Shown here: positions 8,745 through 18,000 of the stretch, in pieces
Layout of the letters: each line of letters opens with the position of its first letter
Numbering within the stretch: position 1 is the first letter of the stretch
Source: Alphaproteobacteria bacterium
GTDB taxonomy: Bacteria; Myxococcota_A; UBA796; GCA-2862545
DNA: 64,000 nucleotides
Assembly: GCA_020632915.1 (NCBI GenBank)
Contig: JACKEP010000007.1
Coordinates: forward strand, 1-64,000
Reading direction: 5' to 3'
Position numbers and translations under genes: made by a program
Notes under the pieces: model-generated
What the model was told of the DNA's origin: nothing
Seen by the model: only the letters and a program-made list of their open reading frames with translations
Database searches by the model: none

Positions 8745-11336
8745 ATGGACGCAGATCGCTTCACGAAGAAGGCGCGCGAGGTCATCCTCGTCGCGCAGCA
8801 GAAGGCCGACCAGGTCGGCAACCCCGAGCTCCGCGCGAGCCACGTCGTGCTGGCGGCGCTCGAGCAGGAGCAGGGCATCACGCCCTCGCTCGTGCGCAAG
8901 TGCGCCGTCGAGCCCGACCTCGTCGCCGGTCGGATGACCGAGCTCGTCGGCAAGCTGTCCAAGGTCAGCGGCGGCAGCAAGCCGTCGGTCGGCCGCGAGA
9001 TGACGCAGCTGTTCACCGACGCCGAGAGCCAGGCCAAGGCCCGCGGCGACACCTACCTCGCGGTGGAGATGCTCGTGCTGGCCGCGGCGATGGGCACGCT
9101 GGAGACCGGCAAGGCCCTGCGCGACCTCGGGGTCACCCCCGACAAGCTCCGCGCCGCCATCGACACCATCCGCGGCGGCTCGGTGGTCGACTCGGAGGAT
9201 CCGGAGGGCCAGTACGAGGCCCTGTCGAAGTACACCGTGGACATGACGGCGCTGGCCCGCGAGGGCAAGCTCGACCCGGTCATCGGCCGCGACGAGGAGA
9301 TCCGCCGGTCGCTGCAGGTGCTGTCGCGCCGCTCGAAGAACAACCCCGTGCTCATCGGCGAGCCCGGCGTCGGCAAGACCGCCATCGTCGAGGGCATCGC
9401 CCAGCGCGTGGCCACCGGCGACGTCCCCGACAGCCTGAAGAACAAGCAGGTGCTGTCGCTCGACATGTCCGCGATCATCGCCGGCGCCAAGTACCGCGGC
9501 GAGTTCGAGGAGCGCCTCAAGGCCGTCATCAAGGAGATCGAGCAGTCCGAGGGGCGCGTCATCGTGTTCATCGACGAGCTCCACACCATCGTGGGCGCCG
9601 GCAAGGCCGAGGGCTCGGCCGACGCGGGCAACATGCTCAAGCCCGCCCTGGCACGCGGCGCGCTGCGGATGATCGGCGCCACCACCCTCGACGAGTACCA
9701 GAAGCACCTGGAGAAGGACAAGGCGCTGGAGCGGCGCTTCCAGCCCGTCTTCGTCGACGAGCCGAGCGTCGAGGCCACGATCGCCATCCTGCGCGGCATC
9801 AAGGACAAGTACGAGGTCCACCACGGCCTGCACATCACCGACGACGCCGTCGTGGCCGCCGCCACGCTGTCCGACCGCTACATCTCGGGCCGCCAGCTGC
9901 CCGACAAGGCGATCGACCTGATGGACGAGGCGGCCAGCCGCATCAAGATGGAGATCGAGTCCAAGCCCGCCGACATCGACCGCCTGGAGCGCCGCATCGC
10001 CGGCCTGCAGGTCGAGCGCGTCAGCCTCGCCAAGGACGCCGACAAGATCGCCCAGGACCGCGCCCGTGCCATCGACCTGCAGATCGCCGAGCTCCAGGAG
10101 GAGCTGTCCGGGCTGTCGGCGCGCTGGCAGGAGGAGAAGGGCCTGATCGACGCCATCTCGGCCCTGCGCGACCAGATCGACGAGAAGCGCTTCGAGGGCG
10201 AGCGCCGCCAGCGCTCCGGCGACTACGAGGCCGCCAGCCGCGTGCTCTACGGCGAGATCCCCGCGCTGGAGCAGCAGATCGAGGCCAAGACCGCCGAGCT
10301 CGCCGACCTGCAGAAGGACGGCGGCATCCTGCGGGAGGAGGTCACCTTCGACGACATCGCCAGCGTCGTGAGCCGGTGGACGGGCATCCCGGTCACCAAG
10401 CTCAAGGAGTCCGAGCAGCTCAAGCTCCTGCACATGGAGGACAACCTCCACGCCCGCGTGGTCGGCCAGGACGAGGCCGTCCAGGCCGTCGCCGATGCGG
10501 TCCGTCGCAGCCGCTCCGGCCTGCAGGACCCCAACCGCCCCATCGGCAGCTTCCTGTTCCTCGGCCCCACCGGTGTCGGCAAGACCGAGCTCGCCCGCGC
10601 GCTCGCCGAGTTCCTCTTCGACGACGAGCAGGCGATGGTGCGCATCGACATGTCCGAGTACATGGAGAAGCACGCGGTGGCGCGGCTCATCGGCGCGCCC
10701 CCCGGCTACGTCGGCTACGACGAGGGCGGCCAGCTCACCGAGGCCGTGCGCCGCCGGCCCTACGCCGTGATCCTGTTCGACGAGGTCGAGAAGGCCCACC
10801 CCGACGTGTTCAACGTGCTGCTGCAGGTGCTCGACGACGGTCGCCTGACCGACGCCAAGGGCCGGCTGGTCGACTTCAAGAACACCGTCATCATCATGAC
10901 GAGCAACGTCGGCAGCCAGCGCATCTTCGAGGCCGGCGACGACACCGAGCGCGCGCGGGCGGCGGTGCAGGAGGAGCTGATGCGGAGCTTCCGCCCCGAG
11001 TTCCTCAACCGCATCGACGACAAGATCCTGTTCAGCCCGCTGTCGCGCGGCGACATGGGCGCCATCCTCGACATCCAGCTCCGCCACCTGCGCGCGCTGC
11101 TCGCCGACCGCGGGCTGACGCTGGAGGTCAGCGACGCGGCCCACGAGCGGCTCTGCGACCTCGGCTACGACCCGGCCTTCGGCGCCCGCCCGCTCAAGCG
11201 CGTGATCACCACGGCGCTCATGAACCCGATGGCCAAGGCGCTGCTCGCCGGTGGCTACACCGACGGCGACGTGATCGCGGTGGACCTCGACGGCGACGCG
11301 TTCCACTTCGAGCGACGGGCGACCGCCGCCGCCTGA
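8745..11336 (+). CDS. clpB: ATP-dependent disaggregase ClpB
   Basis: 863 residues, full length for ClpB. In order: the double Clp_N domain (residues about 5-145), AAA+ NBD1 with Walker A GEPGVGKT near residue 205, the long coiled-coil middle domain (about 410-530) that separates ClpB from ClpA/ClpC and recruits DnaK, and NBD2 with GPTGVGKT near 607 and a sensor-2 stretch GARPLKR. ClpB with DnaK/DnaJ/GrpE pulls polypeptides out of aggregates in the cytoplasm. ACGGAGG is placed well before the ATG. No CIRCE operator is visible in the 123 bases upstream, so heat-shock control, if any, is through a sigma factor. A strong hairpin follows the stop. Confidence 0.98.
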   Translation: MDADRFTKKAREVILVAQQKADQVGNPELRASHVVLAALEQEQGITPSLVRKCAVEPDLVAGRMTELVGKLSKVSGGSKPSVGREMTQLFTDAESQAKARGDTYLAVEMLVLAAAMGTLETGKALRDLGVTPDKLRAAIDTIRGGSVVDSEDPEGQYEALSKYTVDMTALAREGKLDPVIGRDEEIRRSLQVLSRRSKNNPVLIGEPGVGKTAIVEGIAQRVATGDVPDSLKNKQVLSLDMSAIIAGAKYRGEFEERLKAVIKEIEQSEGRVIVFIDELHTIVGAGKAEGSADAGNMLKPALARGALRMIGATTLDEYQKHLEKDKALERRFQPVFVDEPSVEATIAILRGIKDKYEVHHGLHITDDAVVAAATLSDRYISGRQLPDKAIDLMDEAASRIKMEIESKPADIDRLERRIAGLQVERVSLAKDADKIAQDRARAIDLQIAELQEELSGLSARWQEEKGLIDAISALRDQIDEKRFEGERRQRSGDYEAASRVLYGEIPALEQQIEAKTAELADLQKDGGILREEVTFDDIASVVSRWTGIPVTKLKESEQLKLLHMEDNLHARVVGQDEAVQAVADAVRRSRSGLQDPNRPIGSFLFLGPTGVGKTELARALAEFLFDDEQAMVRIDMSEYMEKHAVARLIGAPPGYVGYDEGGQLTEAVRRRPYAVILFDEVEKAHPDVFNVLLQVLDDGRLTDAKGRLVDFKNTVIIMTSNVGSQRIFEAGDDTERARAAVQEELMRSFRPEFLNRIDDKILFSPLSRGDMGAILDIQLRHLRALLADRGLTLEVSDAAHERLCDLGYDPAFGARPLKRVITTALMNPMAKALLAGGYTDGDVIAVDLDGDAFHFERRATAAA

Positions 11337-11360
11337 GCCACGCTCTGTGTGCACGCCCTG

Positions 11361-11386
11361 GGGCCCGTCGCGACCGCGGCGGGCCC
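11361..11386 (+). terminator. Hairpin downstream of clpB
   Basis: GGGCCCGTCGC and GCGGCGGGCCC pair over 11 bp with one G-U, around a four-base loop, 25 bases after the clpB stop. The tail is TTCGTCG, so the U-run is poor, as is usual at this GC content; the position and stem strength still make it the likely end of the clpB transcript. Confidence 0.6.
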
Positions 11387-11479
11387 TTCGTCGTGGGCAG
11401 GTGTCCTGCATTCATGACTCGTGGCCCGCGGGGGCAGGACGCGTGAGGGGCTGGAGCACCCGCACCCCGGAGCCCTCCC

Positions 11480-12163
11480 ATGTCCGACCACTACTGCTTC
11501 TGCATCGCCCACCCGCCGCAGGCCGGCGCCGCCACGGGCCGTGCCGCACTCCTGCTGCGCACCCAGTGGGACCCGAACACCTCGATCAAGATCGCCTTCC
11601 TGGGCGGCAGCGCCGCGCTCCAGACGCGCGTGATGGCCGCCGCGCGCCGGTGGCTCGACGAGACCGGCATCTCGCTGTCGTTCCAGCGCGTGCCGGCCGG
11701 CGCCCCGTCCGACATCCGCATCGCGTTCGTGCAGGGCGCCGGCTCCTGGTCGTACCTGGGCACGGACTGCAAGACGATCGCGCCGGGTCAGCCCACGATG
11801 AACTACGGCTGGCTCACCGACGCCTCCACCGACCGGGAGGTCCAGCAGGTGGTGCTCCACGAGTTCGGCCACGCGCTGGGCCTGATCCACGAGCACCAGA
11901 CCCCGTTCGACGAGATCCAGTGGGACAAGGCGGCGGTCTACGCCGACCTGTCCGGTCCCCCGAACCACTGGGACAAGGCCACCATCGACTTCAACATGTT
12001 CGAGACGTACGCCGCCGACGACGTGCAGGGCTCCGCGCGCGACCCGAAGTCGATCATGCACTACCCGATCCCGGCGGCGTGGACGGGCGGAACGGCGGTC
12101 GTGGGCGACAACGACGACCTGTCGCCCACCGACAAGCGGGTCATCCGCAAGCTCTACGCGTGA
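11480..12163 (+). CDS. Astacin-like (M12A) zinc metallopeptidase without signal peptide
   Basis: 227 residues. The zinc site H127-E-F-G-H131-A-L-G-L-I-H137-E is the full HExxHxxGxxHE astacin signature, and the Met-turn SIMHYP (M193) follows at the usual distance, so both metzincin hallmarks are intact. There is no signal peptide and only about 25 residues precede the domain; these include the pair C6/C8 in YCFC, which could act like the propeptide cysteine that blocks zinc in some bacterial astacins (inference). GGAG sits before the ATG. The gene is the first of a probable operon with the caspase-like gene 34 bases downstream, so it may be a second effector or a substrate of the caspase. Most astacins are secreted; this one appears cytoplasmic. 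Confidence 0.88.
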   Translation: MSDHYCFCIAHPPQAGAATGRAALLLRTQWDPNTSIKIAFLGGSAALQTRVMAAARRWLDETGISLSFQRVPAGAPSDIRIAFVQGAGSWSYLGTDCKTIAPGQPTMNYGWLTDASTDREVQQVVLHEFGHALGLIHEHQTPFDEIQWDKAAVYADLSGPPNHWDKATIDFNMFETYAADDVQGSARDPKSIMHYPIPAAWTGGTAVVGDNDDLSPTDKRVIRKLYA

Positions 12164-12197
12164 ACCGCGCGACGCACGAAGCGCAGGGGGTGGGACG

Positions 12198-14453
12198 ATG
12201 AGCGACGCCGTGTGGTGTCTCGCGGTGGGCGTCGGCAGCTATCCGTCGCTGACGGACGGCGACCTGTCCGGCCCTCCGGCCGACGCCGCGGACTTCGTGC
12301 ACTGGGCCACCCAGGAGGTCGATCCGGCGCAGCGCGCGACCCGCGTGGTCCACCTCGCCAGCCCCGCGACGGCGCCCGGCGCCGAGCCCGCCGACCTCCG
12401 CGCGATGGAGGCCTTCTTCGACGCCGTCGTCAGCGAGGCGGTGGCGTCGGAGGCGCGCGGCGAGGGCTTTCGCGCAGGCCGCCGGCTGTACGTGCTGATC
12501 GCCGGCCACGGCGTCGCCCTCGAGCGCGACACCTACCAGACGGTGCCCGTGCTGCTGTGTGGCGACGCGAGCCCCTACATCGTCCGCCACTTCTCCGCGC
12601 GCCTGTACGCCGAGTGGGCGCAGCTGTCGGCCTGCTTCGACGAGATCGTCTACGTCGCCGACCACTGCAACCGCCCGATCAAGCACGTCCCCCTCGTGCC
12701 GCCGGCCTACCCCGCCCAGCGCGTCGACCCCCCGGGGCGCATCCTGGTGGCCACGGGGGCCATGGTGGGCCGGGCCGCGTGGGAGAAGCCCGTCGCCGGC
12801 GTGGTGCGCGGGGTGTTCTCCCACACCGTGATGCGCGGCCTCCGCGGCGCAGCCGCCGACGAACACGGCGTGATCACGGCCGACGGCCTCGCCCGCTGGC
12901 TGGCGCCCCAGGGGGCCTACCAGGTCGAGGTCCTGCCCAACCCCTACCGCGACGACTTCGAGATCTGCCGCCCGCCGCTCGCCGAGGTCGCCCTCGCCGG
13001 TCCGCCCCCGCTCGAGGTGCTCGGCGCGACCGGAGGTCCCCACGTTCCGGCACCTCCGCCCGGCGTGCTGCGGATCGCCTGCCTGGGAGGCAGCGACGCG
13101 GGTCGCGCGCGCTGGCAGCTCGTCGACGCCGCAGCATCGCCCGTGGCCCACCTCGGGCAGGCGCGCCCGCTGGGAGACGTCGACGTCCTCGACGTGCCTC
13201 ACGCCGACCGCCCGATGGCCCTGACCCACACCGACGGCCTCACGCTCACCCTGGTGCCCGTCCCCGGGCGCCCGCTGCGGATCGTGCTCGACCTGGGCAC
13301 GTCGGACGATCCGGCGACCCAGGTGGCCACCGCGCGCATCGACTTCGGCGACGCCCCCACCGGTCGCAAGGTCCTCGACGACGCCGCCGTCGCGCTCACG
13401 AGCGGCTTCCTGCCCTCGGCGCCCACGCTGCGCCGCTGGTCCGACACGGTCGGCGACGCCCCCATGGCCCGCCTGCTGCTGGCCGCGCTCGGCCACCGCC
13501 GCGCCCGCCGCCACGACGTCCAGCGCGACGACCTCGTCCTGCTCGGCGAGCTGCTCGCCCAGGCCGCCGCCGCGCTCGGCGACGACGACGTCGACGTCCG
13601 CGCCCTCCGCGGCGACCTGCGCGCCCTCGACCGCACCCCGCGCCTGACGCAGTCGTGGCGCGCCATGGTGGACGCCTGCGCGCGTGCGACCGGGTCGTCG
13701 ACCGACACCCTGCTCGACGGCGACGCCCCGACCGCCGATCCCTTCCAGCGCTACGCCTTCGACCCCTGGCTCCTCGGCCGCCGCGGAAGGTGGGCCGCTG
13801 ACTGGCTCGCCGCGCTGGCGACCGTGCTCTGGCCAGGCTGGGACGTCGGCGCCGCGCCCCCGCCCGCGCCCGGCGTCGACGTGCTCGTGCGCACGTTCGA
13901 GGCGACGCCCGCGATGCTCCGCGCGGAGACCAAGAAGCGGCCCCCGATCCGCGCCCTGGTCCAGCACGACGCCATCGACTTCGTCGGCGCGGTGAACGAC
14001 CAGCTGCCCGAGGCCCTCGCCGTCGCGTTCCAGCTGCGCGGCCAGCGCCCGTGGACCCGCCTGGACGTGTTCGGGGTCCAGGACGCCGACCTCGACGGGC
14101 TCACGATCCGCGGCCGAACGGGCGACGCGCTGCGCGAAGCCCGCGCCACCGCCGAAGCCCAGCTGACCGCGCTGCTTCCCCACCTGGCGCACGAGGCGTC
14201 GCTGCATCACTACGCCGTCGGTCCCGCGTTCGCCTCGTACTGGGATGTCGACCGCGAGGGCGGCTTCATCCACCACAGCCCCCGTCGGGGCACGGACGAC
14301 GTGGCCGCGCTCCCGTACGTGGATGTCCCGTGGGAGCCGGGCCCCCGACCCGCAGCCTTCGGTCCCCTGCTCGACGCCCTGGACGCCGTGCGCGCGCGCG
14401 CCGTCCGGACCGCGCAGTTCGCCCTCACCCCACCGACCGAGGCGTCCCCGTGA
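12198..14453 (+). CDS. Caspase-like (C14) protease with large unknown C-terminal region
   Basis: 751 residues. The first 250 form a caspase-fold domain: LAVGVGSYPSL strand 1, LIAGHG with H104, and YVADHCNR with C157, giving the His-Cys dyad at the spacing normal for caspases and a metacaspase-like D-x-C. Residues about 270-390 look beta-rich, 390-530 helical, and the last 200 contain a repeated VxHDAIDFVG / FGVQDADLDG type alpha/beta region; none is recognised. No membrane segment. The TIR-SLOG gene overlaps its stop by four bases, so the two are translationally coupled and probably made in fixed ratio. In known TIR-caspase immunity (type IV Thoeris) a TIR-made NAD+ derivative switches on such a protease; a similar role here is inferred from the gene pair. 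Confidence 0.85.
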   Translation: MSDAVWCLAVGVGSYPSLTDGDLSGPPADAADFVHWATQEVDPAQRATRVVHLASPATAPGAEPADLRAMEAFFDAVVSEAVASEARGEGFRAGRRLYVLIAGHGVALERDTYQTVPVLLCGDASPYIVRHFSARLYAEWAQLSACFDEIVYVADHCNRPIKHVPLVPPAYPAQRVDPPGRILVATGAMVGRAAWEKPVAGVVRGVFSHTVMRGLRGAAADEHGVITADGLARWLAPQGAYQVEVLPNPYRDDFEICRPPLAEVALAGPPPLEVLGATGGPHVPAPPPGVLRIACLGGSDAGRARWQLVDAAASPVAHLGQARPLGDVDVLDVPHADRPMALTHTDGLTLTLVPVPGRPLRIVLDLGTSDDPATQVATARIDFGDAPTGRKVLDDAAVALTSGFLPSAPTLRRWSDTVGDAPMARLLLAALGHRRARRHDVQRDDLVLLGELLAQAAAALGDDDVDVRALRGDLRALDRTPRLTQSWRAMVDACARATGSSTDTLLDGDAPTADPFQRYAFDPWLLGRRGRWAADWLAALATVLWPGWDVGAAPPPAPGVDVLVRTFEATPAMLRAETKKRPPIRALVQHDAIDFVGAVNDQLPEALAVAFQLRGQRPWTRLDVFGVQDADLDGLTIRGRTGDALREARATAEAQLTALLPHLAHEASLHHYAVGPAFASYWDVDREGGFIHHSPRRGTDDVAALPYVDVPWEPGPRPAAFGPLLDALDAVRARAVRTAQFALTPPTEASP

Positions 14454-16462
14454 GCCCTCCCCCCCTCCATGTCGTCGTCGCGTTCCACCCGGACGACGCG
14501 GCCGGTCGCGCCCTCGCCGGCCACGTCCGCGACGTGCTCGACGCCGACCCGACGCTGCCCGGTCTGTACATCCCGACATCGTTCCTGCCCGAGGACGGCT
14601 CGGGAGCGCCGCCGTGGGCGCACGACGTCTACGGCCTCGGCGAGCGTGTGCTCGTGGTGGCCCTCGCCGGCGACGCCATGGCCGACGACGACGCCGTCGA
14701 CCCGACGCGGTGGCCCGCGTGGGTCGCGACCCAGGTGCTCCGACCGGCCGCGAACGGACGCACCGTGCCCTTCCAGATCGAGGACGGCGCATGGCCGCTG
14801 CACGCCGACCTCCGGCAGCGCAACTTCGCGCGGGCGTTCGCCGAGCCGCCCGAGGCGCGCGCCGCGTGGGTCGCCGACCGCGTCGTGATCGAGCTCCTCC
14901 GCTTCCTCGCGTCAGAGCCGAGCGACCCCGTCCACGCCGTCGCCCCTGCCCAGCTGTTCCTGAGCCACGCCAAGGCCGACCTCGGCGACGAGGGCCTGCC
15001 CATGCGCGCCCTGATCGCCCACCTCAACGCCAGCCACCCGGTGCGCAGCTGGGTGGACAGCGGCCAGATCCCCACGGGCGGGGACTTCGGCGAGGCGATC
15101 CACGACGCGGTCCGCGCGTCCACCGTGGTCGCCGTGCGCACCCGCTCCTGGGCGGGTCGACCCTGGTGCCGTGAGGAGGTCCTCGCCGCCAAGGAGCACG
15201 GCCGACCGCTGGTCGTCGTGGAGGCGCTCACGGCCCACGAGTACCGGGCGTTCCCCTACCTGGGCAACGTGCCCTCGGTGCCGTGGACGGGCGACGCCGC
15301 CGCCGTGGTCCGCCTCGCGCTCGTCGAGACGCTGCGCAGCCGCCACGCCGCGCTGGGGCTCGATCGCGTGAAGCAGCCCGACGACCACCTGCTCACCGTG
15401 GCCCCCGAGGCGCTGACGGTGGCCCACCTCCCCGCCCACACGCGCGTGCTCTACCCGGACCCGGCCCTGGGCGACGAGGAGCGCGTGCGGGTGGAGCGGT
15501 CAGGTCCGGTCACGGTGGAGACGCCGTGGCTGCGCCTCGCCCGCCGCGCGCCGCTGTCGGGCCTGCACGTCGCGCTGTCCACGTCACCGCCGCACGACCC
15601 CCAACGCTGGGGCACGTCGCCCGAGCACGTCCAGGCCGCGATGACCCGCATCGCCCACGCGCTCATCCTGGCGGGCGCGACGCTGCACTACGGCGGCACG
15701 CTCGGGCCGGGCTCCTACACCCAGGCCATCGTCGACTTCGTCCGGATGCACCCGGTGGCGGGTGCCAGCGCGCCCGAGCGCCTGGTCAACCACGTCGGCT
15801 GGCCCGCGCCGTTCGCCGCCCCCGCCAGGCGCCATCTCCGCGACGTGGTCCGTTGGGAACGGCACCGGCGCCCCGCCGCGCTCGACGCCCGGTTGCCCCA
15901 GGCGCTCAAGGACCTGCCCGACGATGCCTTCCAGCCGGTGGACAGCGCATGGGCCCGCTACGCCTGGGCGCGTGGGATGACGGCGATGCGCCGCGCGCAG
16001 ACGGCCATGGTCCACGCGCGGGTCGTCCTGGGAGGTCCGGTCGGTCCCGTCCGCAAGGTCGCTCGCGACGGCACGATCGGCCAGGACTGGTACAAGTCGC
16101 GCATTCCCGGCGTGGTCGAGGAGGTGCTCTGCTCGATCGAGGCCACGTCCCCGCAGCCCGTGTTCCTGCTCGGGGGATGGGGAGGCGCGGCGCGCCTGCT
16201 CGTGGACGAGCGCGCCGGCACCGACCGGCCCGAGCTGAGCTGGGCGTTCCAGCAGGGCGCCCCGTTCGCCCGGGAGATGAAGGACCTCTACGACGAAGAC
16301 GGAGACTGGCAGGACTACGACGCCGTGCGCGCGGCGCTGCGGTCCCCGGCGGCCCGGGCGTGCGTCGCCCAGGACGCCACCCTGGCGTCGAGCGCCGACG
16401 TCGACGCCGTGCTCGAGGCGCTGATCCCGGCGCTCGCCGCGGTCCCTCGTCGCAGAACCTGA
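14450..16462 (+). CDS. TIR-SLOG protein (predicted NAD+ enzyme plus nucleotide-binding domain)
   Basis: 670 residues from a GTG overlapping the caspase stop (GTGA). Residues 168-300 are a TIR domain: QLFLSHAKAD, a WVDSGQIPTGGDF loop, and RPWCREEV in which E243, four after W239, matches the catalytic Glu of NAD-cleaving TIRs. Residues about 371-640 are a SLOG (DprA/TRPM-like) fold: LHVALSTSPP, HYGGTLGPGS, ARVVLGGP, a IPGVVEEVLCSIE helix and VFLLGGWGG. SLOG domains bind nucleotide signals or act on nucleotides in Thoeris ThsA and CBASS effectors. The first 160 residues form another alpha/beta domain (VVAFHPDDAAG start) that could be a degenerate TIR. One protein may thus make and sense a NAD+-derived signal. 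Domain calls are firm; the pathway is inference. Confidence 0.88.
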   Translation: MSPPPLHVVVAFHPDDAAGRALAGHVRDVLDADPTLPGLYIPTSFLPEDGSGAPPWAHDVYGLGERVLVVALAGDAMADDDAVDPTRWPAWVATQVLRPAANGRTVPFQIEDGAWPLHADLRQRNFARAFAEPPEARAAWVADRVVIELLRFLASEPSDPVHAVAPAQLFLSHAKADLGDEGLPMRALIAHLNASHPVRSWVDSGQIPTGGDFGEAIHDAVRASTVVAVRTRSWAGRPWCREEVLAAKEHGRPLVVVEALTAHEYRAFPYLGNVPSVPWTGDAAAVVRLALVETLRSRHAALGLDRVKQPDDHLLTVAPEALTVAHLPAHTRVLYPDPALGDEERVRVERSGPVTVETPWLRLARRAPLSGLHVALSTSPPHDPQRWGTSPEHVQAAMTRIAHALILAGATLHYGGTLGPGSYTQAIVDFVRMHPVAGASAPERLVNHVGWPAPFAAPARRHLRDVVRWERHRRPAALDARLPQALKDLPDDAFQPVDSAWARYAWARGMTAMRRAQTAMVHARVVLGGPVGPVRKVARDGTIGQDWYKSRIPGVVEEVLCSIEATSPQPVFLLGGWGGAARLLVDERAGTDRPELSWAFQQGAPFAREMKDLYDEDGDWQDYDAVRAALRSPAARACVAQDATLASSADVDAVLEALIPALAAVPRRRT

Positions 16463-16529
16463 CCGTCCACGACACGATCTGCCAGGACGACACGCGCCTG
16501 CCCCGCGCCACCGCGTTCCCCTGAGGTCA

Positions 16530-16546
16530 TGCAACGCTGCGTTGCA
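16530..16546. promoter_or_regulatory. Perfect 7-bp inverted repeat before small membrane-protein gene
   Basis: TGCAACG and CGTTGCA surround three bases, 68 bases after the TIR-SLOG stop and 18 bases before the start of the membrane-protein gene. With no T-run it may be an operator or an attenuating hairpin. It is the only obvious signal between the defence-like operon and this gene, and could separate their transcription. Confidence 0.4.
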
Positions 16547-16563
16547 CCACCCTGGAGGTCGCG

Positions 16564-16977
16564 ATGGCCAGTCTCGTTGCAGGAACCTGGGAGGCGCCCG
16601 AGCATCCCCTGACCGTGCCCGAGGAGGAGCTCCCCGTCGGCTTCATCCACCCCGGGCCCTACACCGACCGGGAGCACCAGTTCGCGGTGGCCGTGCCGAG
16701 CATGGCGCTGCTGATGATCCTGCTGCTCGTGGGTGCGGTCGGCTCGGCGATCGCCGGGGCGTCGACCACGCCGCTGCACGGCATGGACGGCGTCGTGGCG
16801 ATCGGCGGCGGCACGGTGCTCGCCATCGCCACGGCCCTGACCGCGTCGCGTGCGGGCTGGGGCCACGGCACGGCCGCCGGCCCCTGGCGACCCCTGCTCT
16901 ACGGCCTGGTCGTCGGACTGTCGGTGATGGCCATCGTCGGCTGGGCGGCCTGGTTCGCGGTCGTGCCCGCGAGCTAG
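16564..16977 (+). CDS. Small membrane protein, three to four spans, 137 aa
   Basis: Unrecognised. CTGGAGGT lies just before the ATG. About 45 polar residues precede three or four hydrophobic segments (SMALLMILLLVGAVGSAIAG, VVAIGGGTVLAIATALTAS, LLYGLVVGLSVMAIVGWAAW). It lies 101 bases downstream of the TIR-SLOG gene in the same direction with a short palindrome between, so it may be a weakly coupled fourth member of that operon or an independent gene. Small membrane proteins are common partners of TIR and caspase effectors, but nothing in the sequence proves the link. The polar head contains several His/Pro residues but no known motif. Confidence 0.6.
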   Translation: MASLVAGTWEAPEHPLTVPEEELPVGFIHPGPYTDREHQFAVAVPSMALLMILLLVGAVGSAIAGASTTPLHGMDGVVAIGGGTVLAIATALTASRAGWGHGTAAGPWRPLLYGLVVGLSVMAIVGWAAWFAVVPAS

Positions 16978-17001
16978 CCCCGGGCCCACACCACGACCGG
17001 C

Positions 17002-17892
17002 TCAGCCGGCCTGCGCCACCCGCTCGCCGTCGGCCCAGGCGGCGAGCGCCCCCTCCATGCGCGCCCAGATCGTGTCCTGGAAGGCACGTCGGAAGAAGCC
17101 GAAGTGACCGATGCGGCGCACGCCCAGGTCACCAGGCTCCAGCGTCAGACGCAGCACGCGCGCGCGCCGGAAGTGGCTGGCGAGCCTGTCGACCGCGGCG
17201 AGCGGCGCGAAGTCGTCGTCCGTGGTGGCCACCACGAGCAGATCGCCCTCGAACGCCGCGTAGTGCGCGGCAGCGTCCCGTACGTGGTCGAGGAGGTAGC
17301 CACGGCTCCGGCACCAGCGCGCCCACTCCAGCGCGACGCCCGGCGGCAGGTCCTCGCCCAGCCCCAGGCGACCGGGGACATACCCGACCGTGGCGCACAG
17401 CAGCGGGAACATGCCCCCCAGGATGGCCGTGAGGCGCCAGCGCGCCATCGTCGGCCACAGGCCGATCCAGCCGTGCTGGGCGCCGACCATCACCACCCCG
17501 TCCAAGCCGTCGAGCACGGTCGACAGGCCCAGCGCCTGACCGCCGAAGGAGTGGGCGACACCCAGCAAGGGCGCGTCCGGCACCTCGTCGGCCAGCGTCG
17601 ACAGCGCCGCGGGGATGTCGCGCATCCCCCAGTCACTCATCGTGGCCGTGCTCCCACGCAGGCTGCCCCGCCGCGACCGCCCGATGCCGCGGTAGTCGAA
17701 GGTGAGCACGGCGTAGCCGCGCTCGGCCAACCAGCCGGCGAACCCCTTGTAGTAGTCCTGCGGCACAGCCGTGGCACCGAGCAGCAGCACGCCCGCGCGG
17801 GGCGCTTCGGCAGGGCGGAACAGCACGCCCGTGAGCACCGCACCGTCGGCCGCCCTCAGGCTCAGCACCCTGCGCTCGACCAGCGTGGACAT
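17002..17892 (-). CDS. Alpha/beta-hydrolase family protein
   Basis: 296 residues from the ATG at 17892, which follows GGAGGTC; a longer frame-open start is not supported. The fold marks are GVLLLGAT (oxyanion strand), YAVLTFDYRGIGRSR, the nucleophile elbow GVAHSFGG, the acid region VVATTDDDFAP and the late His in RRIGHFGFF. No signal peptide or transmembrane segment, so it acts in the cytoplasm, on an unknown ester or amide. It belongs to the group often named alpha/beta fold hydrolase or uncharacterised YheT/serine aminopeptidase-like. It is divergent from the LysR gene with a dyad repeat between, so LysR control is likely. Confidence is high for the fold and low for substrate. Confidence 0.88.
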   Translation of the reverse strand: MSTLVERRVLSLRAADGAVLTGVLFRPAEAPRAGVLLLGATAVPQDYYKGFAGWLAERGYAVLTFDYRGIGRSRRGSLRGSTATMSDWGMRDIPAALSTLADEVPDAPLLGVAHSFGGQALGLSTVLDGLDGVVMVGAQHGWIGLWPTMARWRLTAILGGMFPLLCATVGYVPGRLGLGEDLPPGVALEWARWCRSRGYLLDHVRDAAAHYAAFEGDLLVVATTDDDFAPLAAVDRLASHFRRARVLRLTLEPGDLGVRRIGHFGFFRRAFQDTIWARMEGALAAWADGERVAQAG

Positions 17893-17932
17893 GATGACCT
17901 CCGTCGTGTCCAGCGTCACGCGGCGCACATCG

Positions 17933-17954
17933 TGCATCCACGCACGTTGGTGCA
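17933..17954. promoter_or_regulatory. Imperfect dyad, candidate LysR-type binding site
   Basis: Half-sites TGCATCCACGC and ACGTTGGTGCA match as an inverted repeat at 9 of 11 positions and contain T-N11-A-like symmetry. The site lies between the divergent hydrolase (start 17892) and LysR gene (start 18001), 41 and 46 bases from the two starts. That is where a LysR-type regulator usually binds both its target and its own promoter. Confidence 0.45.
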
Positions 17955-18000
17955 GCACCACCCTGCAGCGCCGCAGTCCTTGTCATGCTAACCTTTTTCG

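Noticed and set aside
5718..11411. A 1897-residue open frame on the minus strand across the SLC13 and clpB region
   Set aside because: It is antisense to well-defined genes and rich in Gln/His/Arg/Val-type shadow sequence; high GC makes such long frames common.
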